DNA of 64,000 bases from Janthinobacterium psychrotolerans (GCF_001677885.1 NZ_LOCQ01000041.1:1-64000), one strand, 5' to 3'; positions 34,207 through 43,509 are shown, counted from the first letter of the stretch. The notes: a model not told the origin generated them from the sequence alone. Program-made: numbers and translations.

Positions 34207-36264
34207 TTATGCTCCAAATACGAAAGGGACTTTTCTGGGCGCCGGGCAGCCTTCCGGCCCCGGCGAAATCTGCTTGCCCGTATCGTCGAACTGTTTGCCG
34301 CAATCGACGGCGATGCGCTGGCGATAGCTGCGGATGCTGGCCATCTTGCCGTTCGGGTGATAGCAGATGGCGTCGCCGTCGCGGTCGGCCGAGGCGTAGC
34401 TGAGCACCACCTTGCCGTTGACGGTGCGCTTGCTGTGGCCACGGCGCGGCTCCGTGCACTTGAGCTGGCCGCTTTCAAAATACGTGTTGTACACCGAGGT
34501 GTCCTTGGCGCGGTCGACCAGCAGTTCGTCCATCACCTGGCCGCTGGCATACCAGGAGCGGCCCTCCTGGCGCTGGCCGAACTGGAACTGGTAATCGTAT
34601 TGCGGCTTGCCGCTGGCGAAGTTCAGGCGGTGGTAGTCGCACACATCATCGCGCTGCTGGCCGTATTCGCTAAAGCTGCAGCGGTGGATATCGTTGATCA
34701 GGGTGCCGTCTTCGGCGTACTCGCGCAGGTGCGCCGCCAGCCGGCCGCCTTCGACCACGGTCAGGCGTTCCGGCTTGCCGCTGGGGTAGTAGCGCGCATC
34801 CATGCCGTGTTTCCTGCCGTTGTCCCACTGGGTGTCGAGGCGCAGCACCTGGTTGTCGTCCCAGGCGCGTTCACGCCCGTCGAGCTGTCCGGCGCGAAAT
34901 GCCGCCTGGTAGACCATCGCGCCGTCCGGCAGGTAGCGCGTGCGTTCGCCTTCGAGCACATCCATCGCATAGTGTTCGCGCAGGCGCAGCGCGCCGTTGG
35001 CGTCGGTCTCCCTGGCTTCGCCATGCTTCTTGCCCTTCACGAAACTGACGCGCAGGGTGGCGCCCGCCTTGCGCTTCAAGATCCACGGCCCGTCGCGCAG
35101 GCCATCGACGAAACTGCCTTCCTCGTCCGCCAGTATCCATGGCCCCTGGCGCATGTCGTTGACGTAATTGCCGCGCGCCTGCACCGTGCCGCCTTTGCCA
35201 CCGATCAGGCGTTCGGACGGGCCCTCAAGCCGGTCCCCCGCATAGGTATCAAAGCCCGTCACTTCCTCTGCATCGGCATAATTGATGATCGTCCAGCGGC
35301 CTTCGCGCTGGCCGGCGCGGTACTGGCCGTCCGCGACCTGTTTCGGGCTTTCCAGGTGCCAGACGCCCTCGCGCAAGCCGTTCGCATAGCGGCCTTTCTC
35401 CATGCCTTCATGCATGCCTTCGCGCACCCACAAGCCCTCGCGCCGGCCTTGCAGATACTGGCCGCGCTCGACCACCGAGCCGTCGTCCCAGGCCAGGCTG
35501 TAGACGATGGCGGCGCCGTCCTCGCTGCCCGTGAACTGCTGCGGCGCGCTTTCCCACGCCATGCGCCACAGCCTGTAATTGGGCAGCTCGCCGGCGCCGG
35601 CGTCGCTGTACAGGGTATAGCTGGCGGTGAGGAACAGCGTGCCTTTTTGCCGGAAGGTTTTCTTGTAGCTGATGGCGTCCTTGTCGCCGGCCGCCACCGG
35701 CCTGCCATCCCCGCTGTAGTAGCCGACGAGCGTGCCTTGCGTGTGGTCGACGGCGTCGAAGTCGGCATTGCCGCTTTTTCCCCGCTTGACGCTGTAGTCG
35801 CGCGGCGCCAGCTGGCCCAGCGCCGCCTTGACCGTGCCGGCATTGGGCGAGCCGCTGGCGGCGATGCGGTCGAGCGCCGGCTGCAGTTCGCCCAGGCGTT
35901 CGTATTTGCCCGAGCTTTTGTCGTAGCGGTAGGCGCGCAGGCCGTTCTTGCCGTAGCGGCGGAACAGCACCAGCATGGTCTGCCGGCTGGCGTCGCGGTC
36001 CAGCGGCGCATAGAACACGGAGCGGATCACGGCATGGCCGAACTGGTCGAGCAACCAGGTTTTCGGACGCGGGCCCGCGCATTCGCAGTAGTAGCCGTTG
36101 ACGCCGTCCTTCTCTTTCAAAAAGGCGAGATCGGCGCCGCTGTCCTGCGAAGCGGCGATGGCCGGGTGGGCCAGGGCCTTGCCGGCGTAGAAGGCGGCGG
36201 AGGAGTGTGCGTGGGCGAGGGCGGAGCAGAGCAGCAAGGGCAATAGCAGGTGGTTGATCGGCAT
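34207..36264 (-). CDS. Exported MORN/YwqK-repeat protein
   Basis: A 685-residue protein with a signal peptide (MPINHLLLPLLLCSALAHAH). From about residue 280 it has many repeats of the MORN or YwqK antitoxin-like type: GQYLQGRREGLWVREGMHEG, KGRYANGLREGVWHLES, GQYRAGQREGRW and ARGNYVNDMRQGPWILADEE. The N-terminal 280 residues (including NGYYCECAGPRPKTWLLDQF) are unrecognised. MORN repeats form elongated beta-sheets that bind protein or lipid. The start at 36264 is chosen because it begins the signal peptide. It forms a coupled pair with the LRR protein; their joint role is unknown. Confidence 0.78.
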   Translation of the reverse strand: MPINHLLLPLLLCSALAHAHSSAAFYAGKALAHPAIAASQDSGADLAFLKEKDGVNGYYCECAGPRPKTWLLDQFGHAVIRSVFYAPLDRDASRQTMLVLFRRYGKNGLRAYRYDKSSGKYERLGELQPALDRIAASGSPNAGTVKAALGQLAPRDYSVKRGKSGNADFDAVDHTQGTLVGYYSGDGRPVAAGDKDAISYKKTFRQKGTLFLTASYTLYSDAGAGELPNYRLWRMAWESAPQQFTGSEDGAAIVYSLAWDDGSVVERGQYLQGRREGLWVREGMHEGMEKGRYANGLREGVWHLESPKQVADGQYRAGQREGRWTIINYADAEEVTGFDTYAGDRLEGPSERLIGGKGGTVQARGNYVNDMRQGPWILADEEGSFVDGLRDGPWILKRKAGATLRVSFVKGKKHGEARETDANGALRLREHYAMDVLEGERTRYLPDGAMVYQAAFRAGQLDGRERAWDDNQVLRLDTQWDNGRKHGMDARYYPSGKPERLTVVEGGRLAAHLREYAEDGTLINDIHRCSFSEYGQQRDDVCDYHRLNFASGKPQYDYQFQFGQRQEGRSWYASGQVMDELLVDRAKDTSVYNTYFESGQLKCTEPRRGHSKRTVNGKVVLSYASADRDGDAICYHPNGKMASIRSYRQRIAVDCGKQFDDTGKQISPGPEGCPAPRKVPFVFGA

Positions 36265-36358
36265 GACAGGCGCGTTTGACACGGTGGAAAGGCATCGATA
36301 CTGCCTAACTTCTTCCCATAGGGCAAATGCGCGCCTATCGTGCGCGCCCCTGTGCCGA

Positions 36359-37231
36359 TCACAGTTCGGTGCGCAGCGCGAACAATTCCGGGAACAGCAC
36401 CACGTCAAGCATCTTGCGCAGGTAGCTCACGCCGGCCGTGCCGCCGGTGCCGGTCTTGAAGCCGATGATGCGCTCGACCGTGGTGACATGGCGGAAGCGC
36501 CAGAAGCGGAAGGCCGTTTCCAGGTCGACCAGCTTTTCGGCCAGCTCGTACAGCGCCCAGTATTTCGACGGGTCGCGGTACACGGCCAGCCAGGCCGCCT
36601 TCACCGAGTCGTCGCTGACTGTGGGCAAGGTCCAGTCGGCGTTCAGGCGGCTGGCCGCAATCGGCAGGCCGCTGCGCGCCAGCAGCAGCACCGATTCGTC
36701 GTAGACCGAGGGCGCGCGCAGGGCCGCGTCGAGCACGGCGTACGGTTCGGGCGCGGTGGTGTGGACATTCAGCAGGGCCGCGTTCTTGTTCCCCAAAATG
36801 AATTCGATCTCGCGGTACTGGTAGGACTGGAAGCCCGACGAGGCGCCCAGATACGGCCGGATCGCCGTGTACTCGGGCGGCGTCATGGTGGCCAGCACGT
36901 CCCAGGCATGCACCAGCTGGTCCATGATGCGTGCGACCCTGGCCAGCATCTTGAAGGCCGGCGGCAAATCGCCGCTTTGCAGGTTGGCGCGCACGGCGTG
37001 CATTTCGTGCAGCATCAGCTTCATCCACAGTTCGCTGGTCTGGTGCTGCACGATGAACAGCATTTCATTGTGGTTCGGCGACAGCGGATGCTGGGCCGTC
37101 AGGATGCGGTCCAGCGCCAGGTAGTCGCCATAGCTCATCGACTCGCTGAAGTCCATCTGCGCGCCGTGCCACTGCGCGTCCCGGGCGCCAGCGTGCATGG
37201 GGCAGCCGCTGGTGATTGGTTGATCGTTCAT
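36359..37231 (-). CDS. kynA: Tryptophan 2,3-dioxygenase
   Basis: A 290-residue heme enzyme that opens the tryptophan indole ring to N-formylkynurenine. Family marks are [57 protein letters not shown] and [17 protein letters not shown], with the heme-ligand histidine in the last. The C-terminal [15 protein letters not shown] is also typical. The start at 37231 opens [13 protein letters not shown]. It is 23 bases downstream of kynU, so the two form an operon of the kynurenine pathway. The formamidase gene kynB is absent from this window. Confidence 0.95.
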   Translation of the reverse strand: MNDQPITSGCPMHAGARDAQWHGAQMDFSESMSYGDYLALDRILTAQHPLSPNHNEMLFIVQHQTSELWMKLMLHEMHAVRANLQSGDLPPAFKMLARVARIMDQLVHAWDVLATMTPPEYTAIRPYLGASSGFQSYQYREIEFILGNKNAALLNVHTTAPEPYAVLDAALRAPSVYDESVLLLARSGLPIAASRLNADWTLPTVSDDSVKAAWLAVYRDPSKYWALYELAEKLVDLETAFRFWRFRHVTTVERIIGFKTGTGGTAGVSYLRKMLDVVLFPELFALRTEL

Positions 37232-37254
37232 GTGCTGGTCTCGTTTTGCAAAAA

Positions 37255-38523
37255 TCAGGTCACCGCGTCGCGGCGGGCGTCGACATCGTAGGCTTGCGTG
37301 TCGAGAATCTCGCGCAGGATCTCGACCGCGTCCCATACATCGGCAAAGCTGGTGTACAGCGGCGTGAAGCCGAAGCGCATGATGGCCGGCTCGCGGTAGT
37401 CGCCGATCACGCCGCGCGCGATCAGCGCCTGCATCACGGCATAGCCATGCGGATGCGTGAAGCTGGCCTGGCTGCCGCGCCGCGCATGTTCGCGTGGCGT
37501 GACCAGCCCGAGTGGATGGCTGGCGCAGCGCTGCTCGACCAGCGCGATGAACAGGTCGGTCAGGGCCAGCGACTTGGCGCGGATGGCGGCCATCGAGGTC
37601 TGCGCAAAAATATCGAGGCCGCATTCGACCAGCGCCAGCGAAACGATGGGCTGGGTGCCGCACAGGGCGCGCGCGATGCCGTCGGCCGGCACGAACGACG
37701 GCTCCATGGCGAATGGCGCGCCATGGCCCCACCAGCCCGACAGTGGCTGGCGGAAGGCCGCCTGGTGCTGTTTCGGCACCCAGATAAAGGCCGGCGCGCC
37801 GGGGCCGCCGTTCAGGTATTTGTAGGTGCAGCCGACAGCCAGGTCGGCGCCATCGCCGTTCAGGTCCAGCGGCACGGCGCCGGCCGAATGGGCCAGGTCC
37901 CACAGCGCCAGCGCGCCCTGCGCGTGGCAGCGGGCGCTGACGGCGGCCATGTCGTGCTGGTAGCCGCTGCGGTAGTTCACGTGGGTCAGCATGGCCACGG
38001 CGCAGTCGCCATCGATCGCCTGCGCCAGGTCGGCGGGGTCCTCGACCAGGCGCAGCTGGTAGCCGCGGTCGAGCCACTGCGCCAGGCCTTGCGCCATGTA
38101 CAGGTCGGTCGGGAAGTTGCTGCGCTCGCTGACGATGATGCGCCGCGCCGCGCGTGCCGGGTCCGCGTGCGCCGCCTGCATCCGCAGCGCGGCGGCCAGC
38201 GCCTTGAACAGGTTGACGGAGGTGGTGTCGGTAATGACGACTTCGCCGTCAAGCGCGCCGAGCAGCGGAGACAAAAGGTTGCCCAACCGCTTGGGCAGGT
38301 CAAACCAGCCGTTGCTGTTCCAGCTGCGGATCAGGTCCGTGCCCCATTCGGCTGCGATCACCTGCTGCGCGCGGGCCATGGCAGCTTTCGGACGGGCGCC
38401 CAGCGAGTTGCCGTCGAGGTAGATCACGCCGGCCGGCAGGTCGAACTGGGCGCGCAGCGGCGCCAGTGCGTCGTCTTGGTCGCGTGCAAGGCAATCTTGT
38501 CGGGAAATCATGGTGGCTTTCAT
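37255..38523 (-). CDS. kynU: Kynureninase
   Basis: A 422-residue PLP enzyme that splits kynurenine into anthranilate and alanine. Motifs include [20 protein letters not shown], the site [37 protein letters not shown] and the cofactor lysine in [15 protein letters not shown]. The start at 38523 ([18 protein letters not shown]) is preferred; a Met four codons later is also possible, while the longer upstream frame is not protein-like. It is the first gene of the kynU-kynA operon and diverges from the flhDC leader region. Confidence 0.94.
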   Translation of the reverse strand: MKATMISRQDCLARDQDDALAPLRAQFDLPAGVIYLDGNSLGARPKAAMARAQQVIAAEWGTDLIRSWNSNGWFDLPKRLGNLLSPLLGALDGEVVITDTTSVNLFKALAAALRMQAAHADPARAARRIIVSERSNFPTDLYMAQGLAQWLDRGYQLRLVEDPADLAQAIDGDCAVAMLTHVNYRSGYQHDMAAVSARCHAQGALALWDLAHSAGAVPLDLNGDGADLAVGCTYKYLNGGPGAPAFIWVPKQHQAAFRQPLSGWWGHGAPFAMEPSFVPADGIARALCGTQPIVSLALVECGLDIFAQTSMAAIRAKSLALTDLFIALVEQRCASHPLGLVTPREHARRGSQASFTHPHGYAVMQALIARGVIGDYREPAIMRFGFTPLYTSFADVWDAVEILREILDTQAYDVDARRDAVT

Positions 38524-39103
38524 GTCGATACTGGTCTCCGTTGCATGATATCGGCTTGGCCGTGCAGGCCAAACGGGAACGGCAGTGTAGCAAGTCCTGG
38601 CGGGCCTGGACTTTTTTCCTGCCGCACGGGAGTAGCAAAAGAGGGGGTTTGCCGGGCGTGGCGCAGAAATTTCATCTTTTTTCAAAAAATGTTCAAAAGT
38701 CCCTAAAGTTTCCATGGCAAGCGTCGTTAAAGACTACATAAGAAGAGATAAAGGCTTTTTCAGAAAATTTCTAAAAAAGTCCTCAAGTTCTCGCCGCCGC
38801 TGCCGTAATAGTCAGTGTAGGTATTTTGATACAAGTCAAGCCGTTGTAAAAAAGCGATAGCCACCTCCTTGCAGAAGGTCATCACACTTGATTGTTCAGC
38901 GCTCTCTCTTCCACGCTTTTACAGGCGTGCGACCATGATCGTACCGTGTTTGTAAGACAAACACCTACGGTCTCATCCTCTATTGTCCGGCCAAAAATAC
39001 AGCGCCCCACCTCTATGCTGTTTCGTGTTGCTCCTGCAAAATGTATCTCACTGGAAACACGAAGTGCTCCAGTTGAAGAATTTAACGGTTTGAGGAGATG
39101 GAA
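38524..39103 (+). promoter_or_regulatory. kynU/flhD intergenic region with two sigma-28-like promoters and a structured leader
   Basis: In this 580-bp stretch, TAAAGTTT (38704-38711) is followed after exactly 11 bases by GTCGTTAA (38723-38730). TCAAGTTC (38783-38790) is followed after 11 bases by GCCGTAAT (38802-38809). Both resemble FliA promoters (TAAAGTTT or TCAAGTTT-N11-GCCGATAA) and point toward flhD. A-rich tracts precede both, and the two segments (38676-38712 and 38755-38792) are similar, as if duplicated. The resulting leader of roughly 290-370 bases contains hairpins CACGC/GCGTG (38912-38929) and GTGTTTGT/ACAAACAC (38946-38964). No gene was recognised in it. Confidence 0.6.
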
Positions 39104-39421
39104 ATGACTGCTAACGACATGATGGCCGAGATTCGCGACGCTAACCTGAGCTACTTGATGCTGGCCCAGCAGATGATCCGCGCGGACAAGGTAACGGCCA
39201 TCTTCCGTCTTGGCGTATCGGCGGAAATCGCTGAACTGATCGAGGGCATGAGCAATGCCCAGATCCTGAAACTGGCTGGCGGCAACATGATGCTGGCCCG
39301 TTTCCGCTTCGATGACAGCGCCATCCTGGGCATGCTGACGAACTACAACAAGGACCGCTCGCTGGCGCAGTCGCACGCCGCCATCCTGATGGCCGGACAG
39401 GGCGTTGAAGAAATCGTGTAA
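39104..39421 (+). CDS. flhD: Flagellar master regulator subunit FlhD
   Basis: A 105-residue protein. Residues 1-30 read MTANDMMAEIRDANLSYLML and continue AQQMIRADK, close to the start of Escherichia coli FlhD. The start at 39104 is chosen over the ATG six bases earlier because GAGGAG lies at the right distance. FlhD joins FlhC in a hexameric activator of class II flagellar genes with sigma-70. It is followed by flhC after 36 bp. The long leader upstream suggests post-transcriptional control. Confidence 0.93.
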   Translation: MTANDMMAEIRDANLSYLMLAQQMIRADKVTAIFRLGVSAEIAELIEGMSNAQILKLAGGNMMLARFRFDDSAILGMLTNYNKDRSLAQSHAAILMAGQGVEEIV

Positions 39422-39457
39422 ACTGTACCCCGTAGTCAATCAGACGGGAGCAGTCGC

Positions 39458-40018
39458 ATGGCCAAGAAAAGTGTCGTCTCGGAAGCACAGGAAATACAGC
39501 TTGCGATCGAGTTGATACAGCTGGGCGCCCGCCTGCAGTTGCTGGAAACCGAAGTATCGCTGTCGCGCGAACGCCTGCTCAACCTGTACAAGGAATTGAA
39601 AGGAGTGTCGCCACCGAAAGGCATGCTGCCGTTCTCCACCGACTGGTTTATCACCTGGCAACCGAACATCCACTCCTCGCTGTTCATCAATATCCACCAC
39701 TTCCTCGTGGAACACGCCGGCGCCACCGGCATCGAAGCCGTCATGAAGGCTTACAAGCTCTATCTCGAACAAATGCCTCCCGAACCGGGCGAAGAACCGC
39801 TGCTGTCCCTGACGCGCGCCTGGACACTCGTACGCTTTTTCAGCAGCAAGATGCTGGCCATGGCCACCTGCGGCAAATGCGGCGGCAAGTTTGTCGTCAA
39901 CTGTCTCGACCTGAACGCCGATTATGTCTGCGGCCTGTGCCACATGCCTTCGCGTGCCGGCAAGACCAGGAAAGCGCGCGACGAAGCGATTGCGGCGCCG
40001 ACAGGCAATGCCGGCTGA
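39458..40018 (+). CDS. flhC: Flagellar master regulator subunit FlhC
   Basis: A 186-residue DNA-binding partner of FlhD. The family pattern includes ELIQLGARLQLLETEVSLSR, PPKGMLPFSTDWFITWQPNI and HSSLFINIHHFLVE. A zinc-binding cluster is formed by CGKCGGKF near residue 138 and CGLCHMPSR near residue 158. Zinc is needed for complex formation in E. coli FlhC. The start at 39458 follows GACGGGAG. The gene is followed by a methyltransferase gene and then motAB. Confidence 0.95.
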   Translation: MAKKSVVSEAQEIQLAIELIQLGARLQLLETEVSLSRERLLNLYKELKGVSPPKGMLPFSTDWFITWQPNIHSSLFINIHHFLVEHAGATGIEAVMKAYKLYLEQMPPEPGEEPLLSLTRAWTLVRFFSSKMLAMATCGKCGGKFVVNCLDLNADYVCGLCHMPSRAGKTRKARDEAIAAPTGNAG

Positions 40019-40101
40019 GGCCGCCGTGTCAGGCAAAGTCGGGATAGTGTTGCGCCGCCAATACTGCCGTTTCCACCATTGTTTCCAATAACGCTGGCGC
40101 C

Positions 40102-40863
40102 ATGCTGCAACAAATCCTGCGCGCACCCGCGCTCAAGGCCGTCCTGATCCAGGCGCTGGCCTTTCCCCTGATGCTGGGCCTGGTGTATTTGCTGGCGCGC
40201 GCGGGCGTCGGCATGAGCTGGCTGGCGGTGGCCGTGCTGCAGGGCGTGCTTGCCGCGCTGCTCAGCTGGCGCGCCGGACTGGCGCGCTGGTGGTGGGCGA
40301 TCGCCCTGTTGTTCGCGCCGGCGCTGCTGGCGGCCGGCGCGCTGGACTTGCCGCCGGTGCTGTTCCTGCTGGTGTTCGTTTTTTTGCTGGGCCTGTACTG
40401 GTCCACCTTCCGCACCCAGGTGCCGTTTTATCCTTCGGGGCCGGCCGTCTGGCGCGAAGTGGCGCAGTTGATCGTGGATCGCCCCGGCGTGCGGCTGGTC
40501 GATATCGGCAGCGGTTTGGGCGGGCTGGTGCTGGACCTGGCGCGGCGCCGGCCCGATGGCCACTTCACGGGCATCGAACTGGCGCCGCTGCCGTGGCTGG
40601 CAAGCAGGCTGCGCGCGCGCCTGTCCGCCAGCGGCGCGCGGTTCGTGCGCGGCGACTACGTGGCGCTGGACTTTGCAAGCTACGATGTGGTGTTCGCCTA
40701 TCTGTCGCCGGCCGTGATGACGGCGCTGTGGTTGCAGGCAGAAAAGCAAATGTTGCCGGGGAGTATGCTTCTTAGTTACGAATTCAGGATCGCCGCGCGC
40801 GCGCCCGACAAGACCATTGCCGCCACAGAGTGTGGCCCTTTACTTTACGTATGGTGCTTTTAG
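40102..40863 (+). CDS. Membrane-anchored class I SAM-dependent methyltransferase
   Basis: A 253-residue protein. The first 100 residues hold about four hydrophobic segments (AFPLMLGLVYLLARAG, AVLQGVLAALLSWRAG, WAIALLFAPALLAAGA, VLFLLVFVFLLGLYW). The cytoplasmic domain then shows the SAM-binding motif VRLVDIGSGLGGLVLDLARR near residue 130 and FTGIELAPLP after it. The substrate is unknown. Its position between flhDC and motAB is probably incidental, though a link to motility cannot be excluded. Confidence 0.8.
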   Translation: MLQQILRAPALKAVLIQALAFPLMLGLVYLLARAGVGMSWLAVAVLQGVLAALLSWRAGLARWWWAIALLFAPALLAAGALDLPPVLFLLVFVFLLGLYWSTFRTQVPFYPSGPAVWREVAQLIVDRPGVRLVDIGSGLGGLVLDLARRRPDGHFTGIELAPLPWLASRLRARLSASGARFVRGDYVALDFASYDVVFAYLSPAVMTALWLQAEKQMLPGSMLLSYEFRIAARAPDKTIAATECGPLLYVWCF

Positions 40864-41053
40864 GCAATTGTCTGCGTTATTTGCTTGCCGACAGCACAAT
40901 CTCACGTTATTGTAGTTCCACACGGCACTTTGCTGGATGTGACTTGAAATGGTGGCCGTTTCTATCTACTTCCGGTTACCGCCGCCGCAGCGTGCCATGG
41001 TAGCTAGTCTTCATGCAAGCTTGCCAGAATACTACCATTGGGAGTCACAGCAC

Positions 41054-41914
41054 TTGTTAGTCATAATCGGATACATCATCGTTTGCGCCTCGGTATTTGG
41101 CGGCTTCGCGATGGCGGGCGGTCACCTTGCCGCCCTGTTCCAGCCGCTGGAGCTGCTGATGATCGGCGGTGCGGCGGCGGGCGCCTTCCTGGTGGGCAAC
41201 AACAACAAGGCCATCAAGGCCACCATCGCCGCCTTGCCCAGCCTGTTCAAGGGTTCGCGCTACACCAAGGACCTGTACATGGAGCTGATGTCGCTGCTGT
41301 TCGAGGTGCTCAGCAAGGTGCGCAAGGAAGGTCTGATGTCGATCGAAGGCGATATCGACAGCCCGCAGGAAAGCCCGCTGTTTTCCAAGTATCCGGCGGT
41401 GCTGGCCGACCACCATATCGTCGAATTCATGACCGATTACCTGCGCCTGATGGTGTCGGGCAATATGGACGCCTTCCAGATCGAAAACCTGATGGATAAC
41501 GAGATCGAAACCCACCACCACGAGGGCGCCGTACCGGCCCATGTGATCGCCAAGGTGGGCGACGGCTTGCCGGCCTTCGGTATCGTCGCCGCCGTGATGG
41601 GCGTGGTGCACACGATGGAATCGGTGGGCCTGCCGCCGGCCGAACTGGGCATGCTGATTGCGCACGCGCTGGTCGGTACCTTCCTCGGCATCCTGCTGGC
41701 CTACGGCTTCGTGGGGCCGCTGGCCAGCCTGCTCGAACAGAAGCTGGAAGAGTCGAGCAAGATGTTCCAGTGCGTGAAAGTGACCCTGCTCGCCAGCCTG
41801 AACGGCTATGCGCCGGCGCTGGCCGTGGAATTTGGCCGCAAGGTGCTGTTCTCGACCGAGCGTCCGACCTTCAACGAACTCGAAGACCATATCAAGAAAT
41901 CGAAAACGAAGTAA
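41054..41914 (+). CDS. motA: Flagellar motor stator protein MotA
   Basis: A 286-residue inner-membrane stator subunit. The true start is most likely the TTG at 41054, which gives MLVIIGYIIVCASVFGGFAM, the usual MotA N-terminus, with GGGAG ten bases upstream; ATG starts farther upstream only add an unrelated leader. Four membrane helices, the cytoplasmic loop with LLFEVLSKVRKEGLM and EIETHHHEGAVPAHVIAKVG, and GDGLPAFGIVAAVMGVVHTM are all typical. With MotB it forms the proton-driven stator. The rare start codon may lower its expression. Confidence 0.92.
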   Translation: MLVIIGYIIVCASVFGGFAMAGGHLAALFQPLELLMIGGAAAGAFLVGNNNKAIKATIAALPSLFKGSRYTKDLYMELMSLLFEVLSKVRKEGLMSIEGDIDSPQESPLFSKYPAVLADHHIVEFMTDYLRLMVSGNMDAFQIENLMDNEIETHHHEGAVPAHVIAKVGDGLPAFGIVAAVMGVVHTMESVGLPPAELGMLIAHALVGTFLGILLAYGFVGPLASLLEQKLEESSKMFQCVKVTLLASLNGYAPALAVEFGRKVLFSTERPTFNELEDHIKKSKTK

Positions 41915-41972
41915 GCAGTGAGGTCACGTTTGCACATCATGAGTTTATCGCCGCACAGAGAAGGGGGACGCC

Positions 41973-42914
41973 ATGGCCGATGAAGGCATGCGCCCGATTA
42001 TCGTCAAGCGTATCAAGAAGGTGGCCGGCGGCCACCATGGCGGCGCGTGGAAGATCGCCTACGCCGACTTCGTGACGGCCATGATGGCCTTCTTCCTGCT
42101 GATGTGGCTGCTCGGCTCCACCTCGAAGGGCGACCTGAACGGCATTTCCGAATTCTTCAAGACGCCGCTGAAGGTGGCGATGGCCGGCGGCTCGGGTAGC
42201 GGCGAGAGCGATTCCGTGATCCAGGGCGGCGGCCAGGATCTGTCACGCCAGGACGGGCAGGTGCGCAAGGCGCAGGAAGAACAGCAGCGCAAGTCGTTCG
42301 ACCTCAATTCGGCCAAGGCCGCGCTCGAGCGCGAAGAGGGCAAGCGCCTGCAAGCCTTGAAGGCGCGCATCGAGGCCACCATCGACGCCAATCCGCTGCT
42401 GAAAAAATACAAGAACCAATTGCTGCTCGATATCACCAGTGAAGGCCTGCGCATCCAGATCGTCGACGAGCAGAACCGTCCGATGTTTGCGCTGGCGAAC
42501 GCCAATCTGCAGCCCTATACCAAGGAAATCCTGCACGCCATCGGCTTCGTGCTCAACGAAGTGCCGAACCGGGTCGGCCTGTCGGGCCACACCGATTCGA
42601 CGCCCTACATGAGCGACGCCGGCTACAGCAACTGGGAATTGTCGGCCGACCGCGCCAACGCTTCGCGGCGCGAACTGGTCATTGGCGGCATGAAGGAGGA
42701 AAAAGTGCTGCGCGTGGTGGGCCTCGGTTCGGCGGCCAACCTTGACAAGCTCGACCCCTTCAATCCGATCAACCGCCGCATCAGCATCATCGTGATGAAC
42801 AAGCGCACGGAAGAAAACGTGCTGCGCGACGGCGCCGCGATCGAACTGCCGGTGAACGACGCGGCCGCCGCCATCTCCTCGGGGCTGGCGGCGGGTGCGG
42901 CGGCAAAGAAATAG
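41973..42914 (+). CDS. motB: Flagellar motor stator protein MotB
   Basis: A 313-residue protein with one membrane helix (FVTAMMAFFLLMWLLGST, about 33-50). It carries the proton-binding Asp32 in AYADFVTAMM, the same number as in E. coli MotB. The periplasmic part ends in an OmpA-like peptidoglycan-binding domain (VGLSGHTDSTPYMSDAGYSN, ELSADRANASRREL). It anchors the MotA-MotB stator to the cell wall. The gap to motA is 58 bp, so the two are cotranscribed. Confidence 0.94.
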   Translation: MADEGMRPIIVKRIKKVAGGHHGGAWKIAYADFVTAMMAFFLLMWLLGSTSKGDLNGISEFFKTPLKVAMAGGSGSGESDSVIQGGGQDLSRQDGQVRKAQEEQQRKSFDLNSAKAALEREEGKRLQALKARIEATIDANPLLKKYKNQLLLDITSEGLRIQIVDEQNRPMFALANANLQPYTKEILHAIGFVLNEVPNRVGLSGHTDSTPYMSDAGYSNWELSADRANASRRELVIGGMKEEKVLRVVGLGSAANLDKLDPFNPINRRISIIVMNKRTEENVLRDGAAIELPVNDAAAAISSGLAAGAAAKK

Positions 42915-42960
42915 ACATGCATGGCCAGCGTGCGCATCGAAGCAAAACAATGAGATCTCT

Positions 42961-43509
42961 ATGACAAGAAAGAAAATACTCGGCTCGCATGTGAAGCGCC
43001 TGTTGTCCGGTGTGTCGGACCATGGCCGCAAGCACCTGACGGAGGTGGAAACCGACCTGATGCAGACGGGCATCTTGCTGGAAGAGGCGATCGAGAACCT
43101 CTCCTTCAACTTCATGGCCATCCATGCGGCCGTGTCCGCCCAGCAGGACACGATCGCCCTGCTGCTCGACGGGGGCGTGCCGCCGGCCGAACAGCGTGAA
43201 AAACTGCTGGCGCTGCAGGACGAGGTGGGCGGCTATGTCAACGCCGCCATCACCAGCATGCAGTTCCAGGACATGACCAGCCAGCTGATCGACCGCACCC
43301 TGAAACGGGTGACGGGCCTGCGCGAGTTTCTCGGCACCCTGGGCGAGCACGGCGCCGAAATGCTGCCGGAGAGCGATAACGAGGAAATCGTGGCCTTGCT
43401 GGGGCGCGTCAGCATGGCGCTGGCGATACAGAGCCTGGAACTGCGCAGCGTGCTGCGCAAGGCTGTCAGCCAGCAGCATCTGGAAAGTGGCGACATCGAG
43501 CTGTTCTAG
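42961..43509 (+). CDS. CheZ-like chemotaxis protein
   Basis: A 182-residue helical protein without membrane segment. The centre contains SMQFQDMTSQLIDRTLKRV, which resembles the CheZ stretch DFQDLTGQVIKR. The Asp and Gln four residues apart that dephosphorylate CheY in E. coli (Asp143, Gln147) correspond to Asp104 and Gln108 here. Its position directly before cheY fits a phosphatase. It is shorter than E. coli CheZ and the overall similarity is modest, so this is a likely homologue rather than a certain one. The start at 42961 is the ATG after TGAGATCTCT. Confidence 0.65.
   Translation: MTRKKILGSHVKRLLSGVSDHGRKHLTEVETDLMQTGILLEEAIENLSFNFMAIHAAVSAQQDTIALLLDGGVPPAEQREKLLALQDEVGGYVNAAITSMQFQDMTSQLIDRTLKRVTGLREFLGTLGEHGAEMLPESDNEEIVALLGRVSMALAIQSLELRSVLRKAVSQQHLESGDIELF

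Noticed and set aside
38836-38860. Third sigma-28 site before flhD (TCAAG ... GCGATAG)
   Set aside because: The distance between the elements is two bases too short and the -10 lacks GCCG, unlike the two sites reported.
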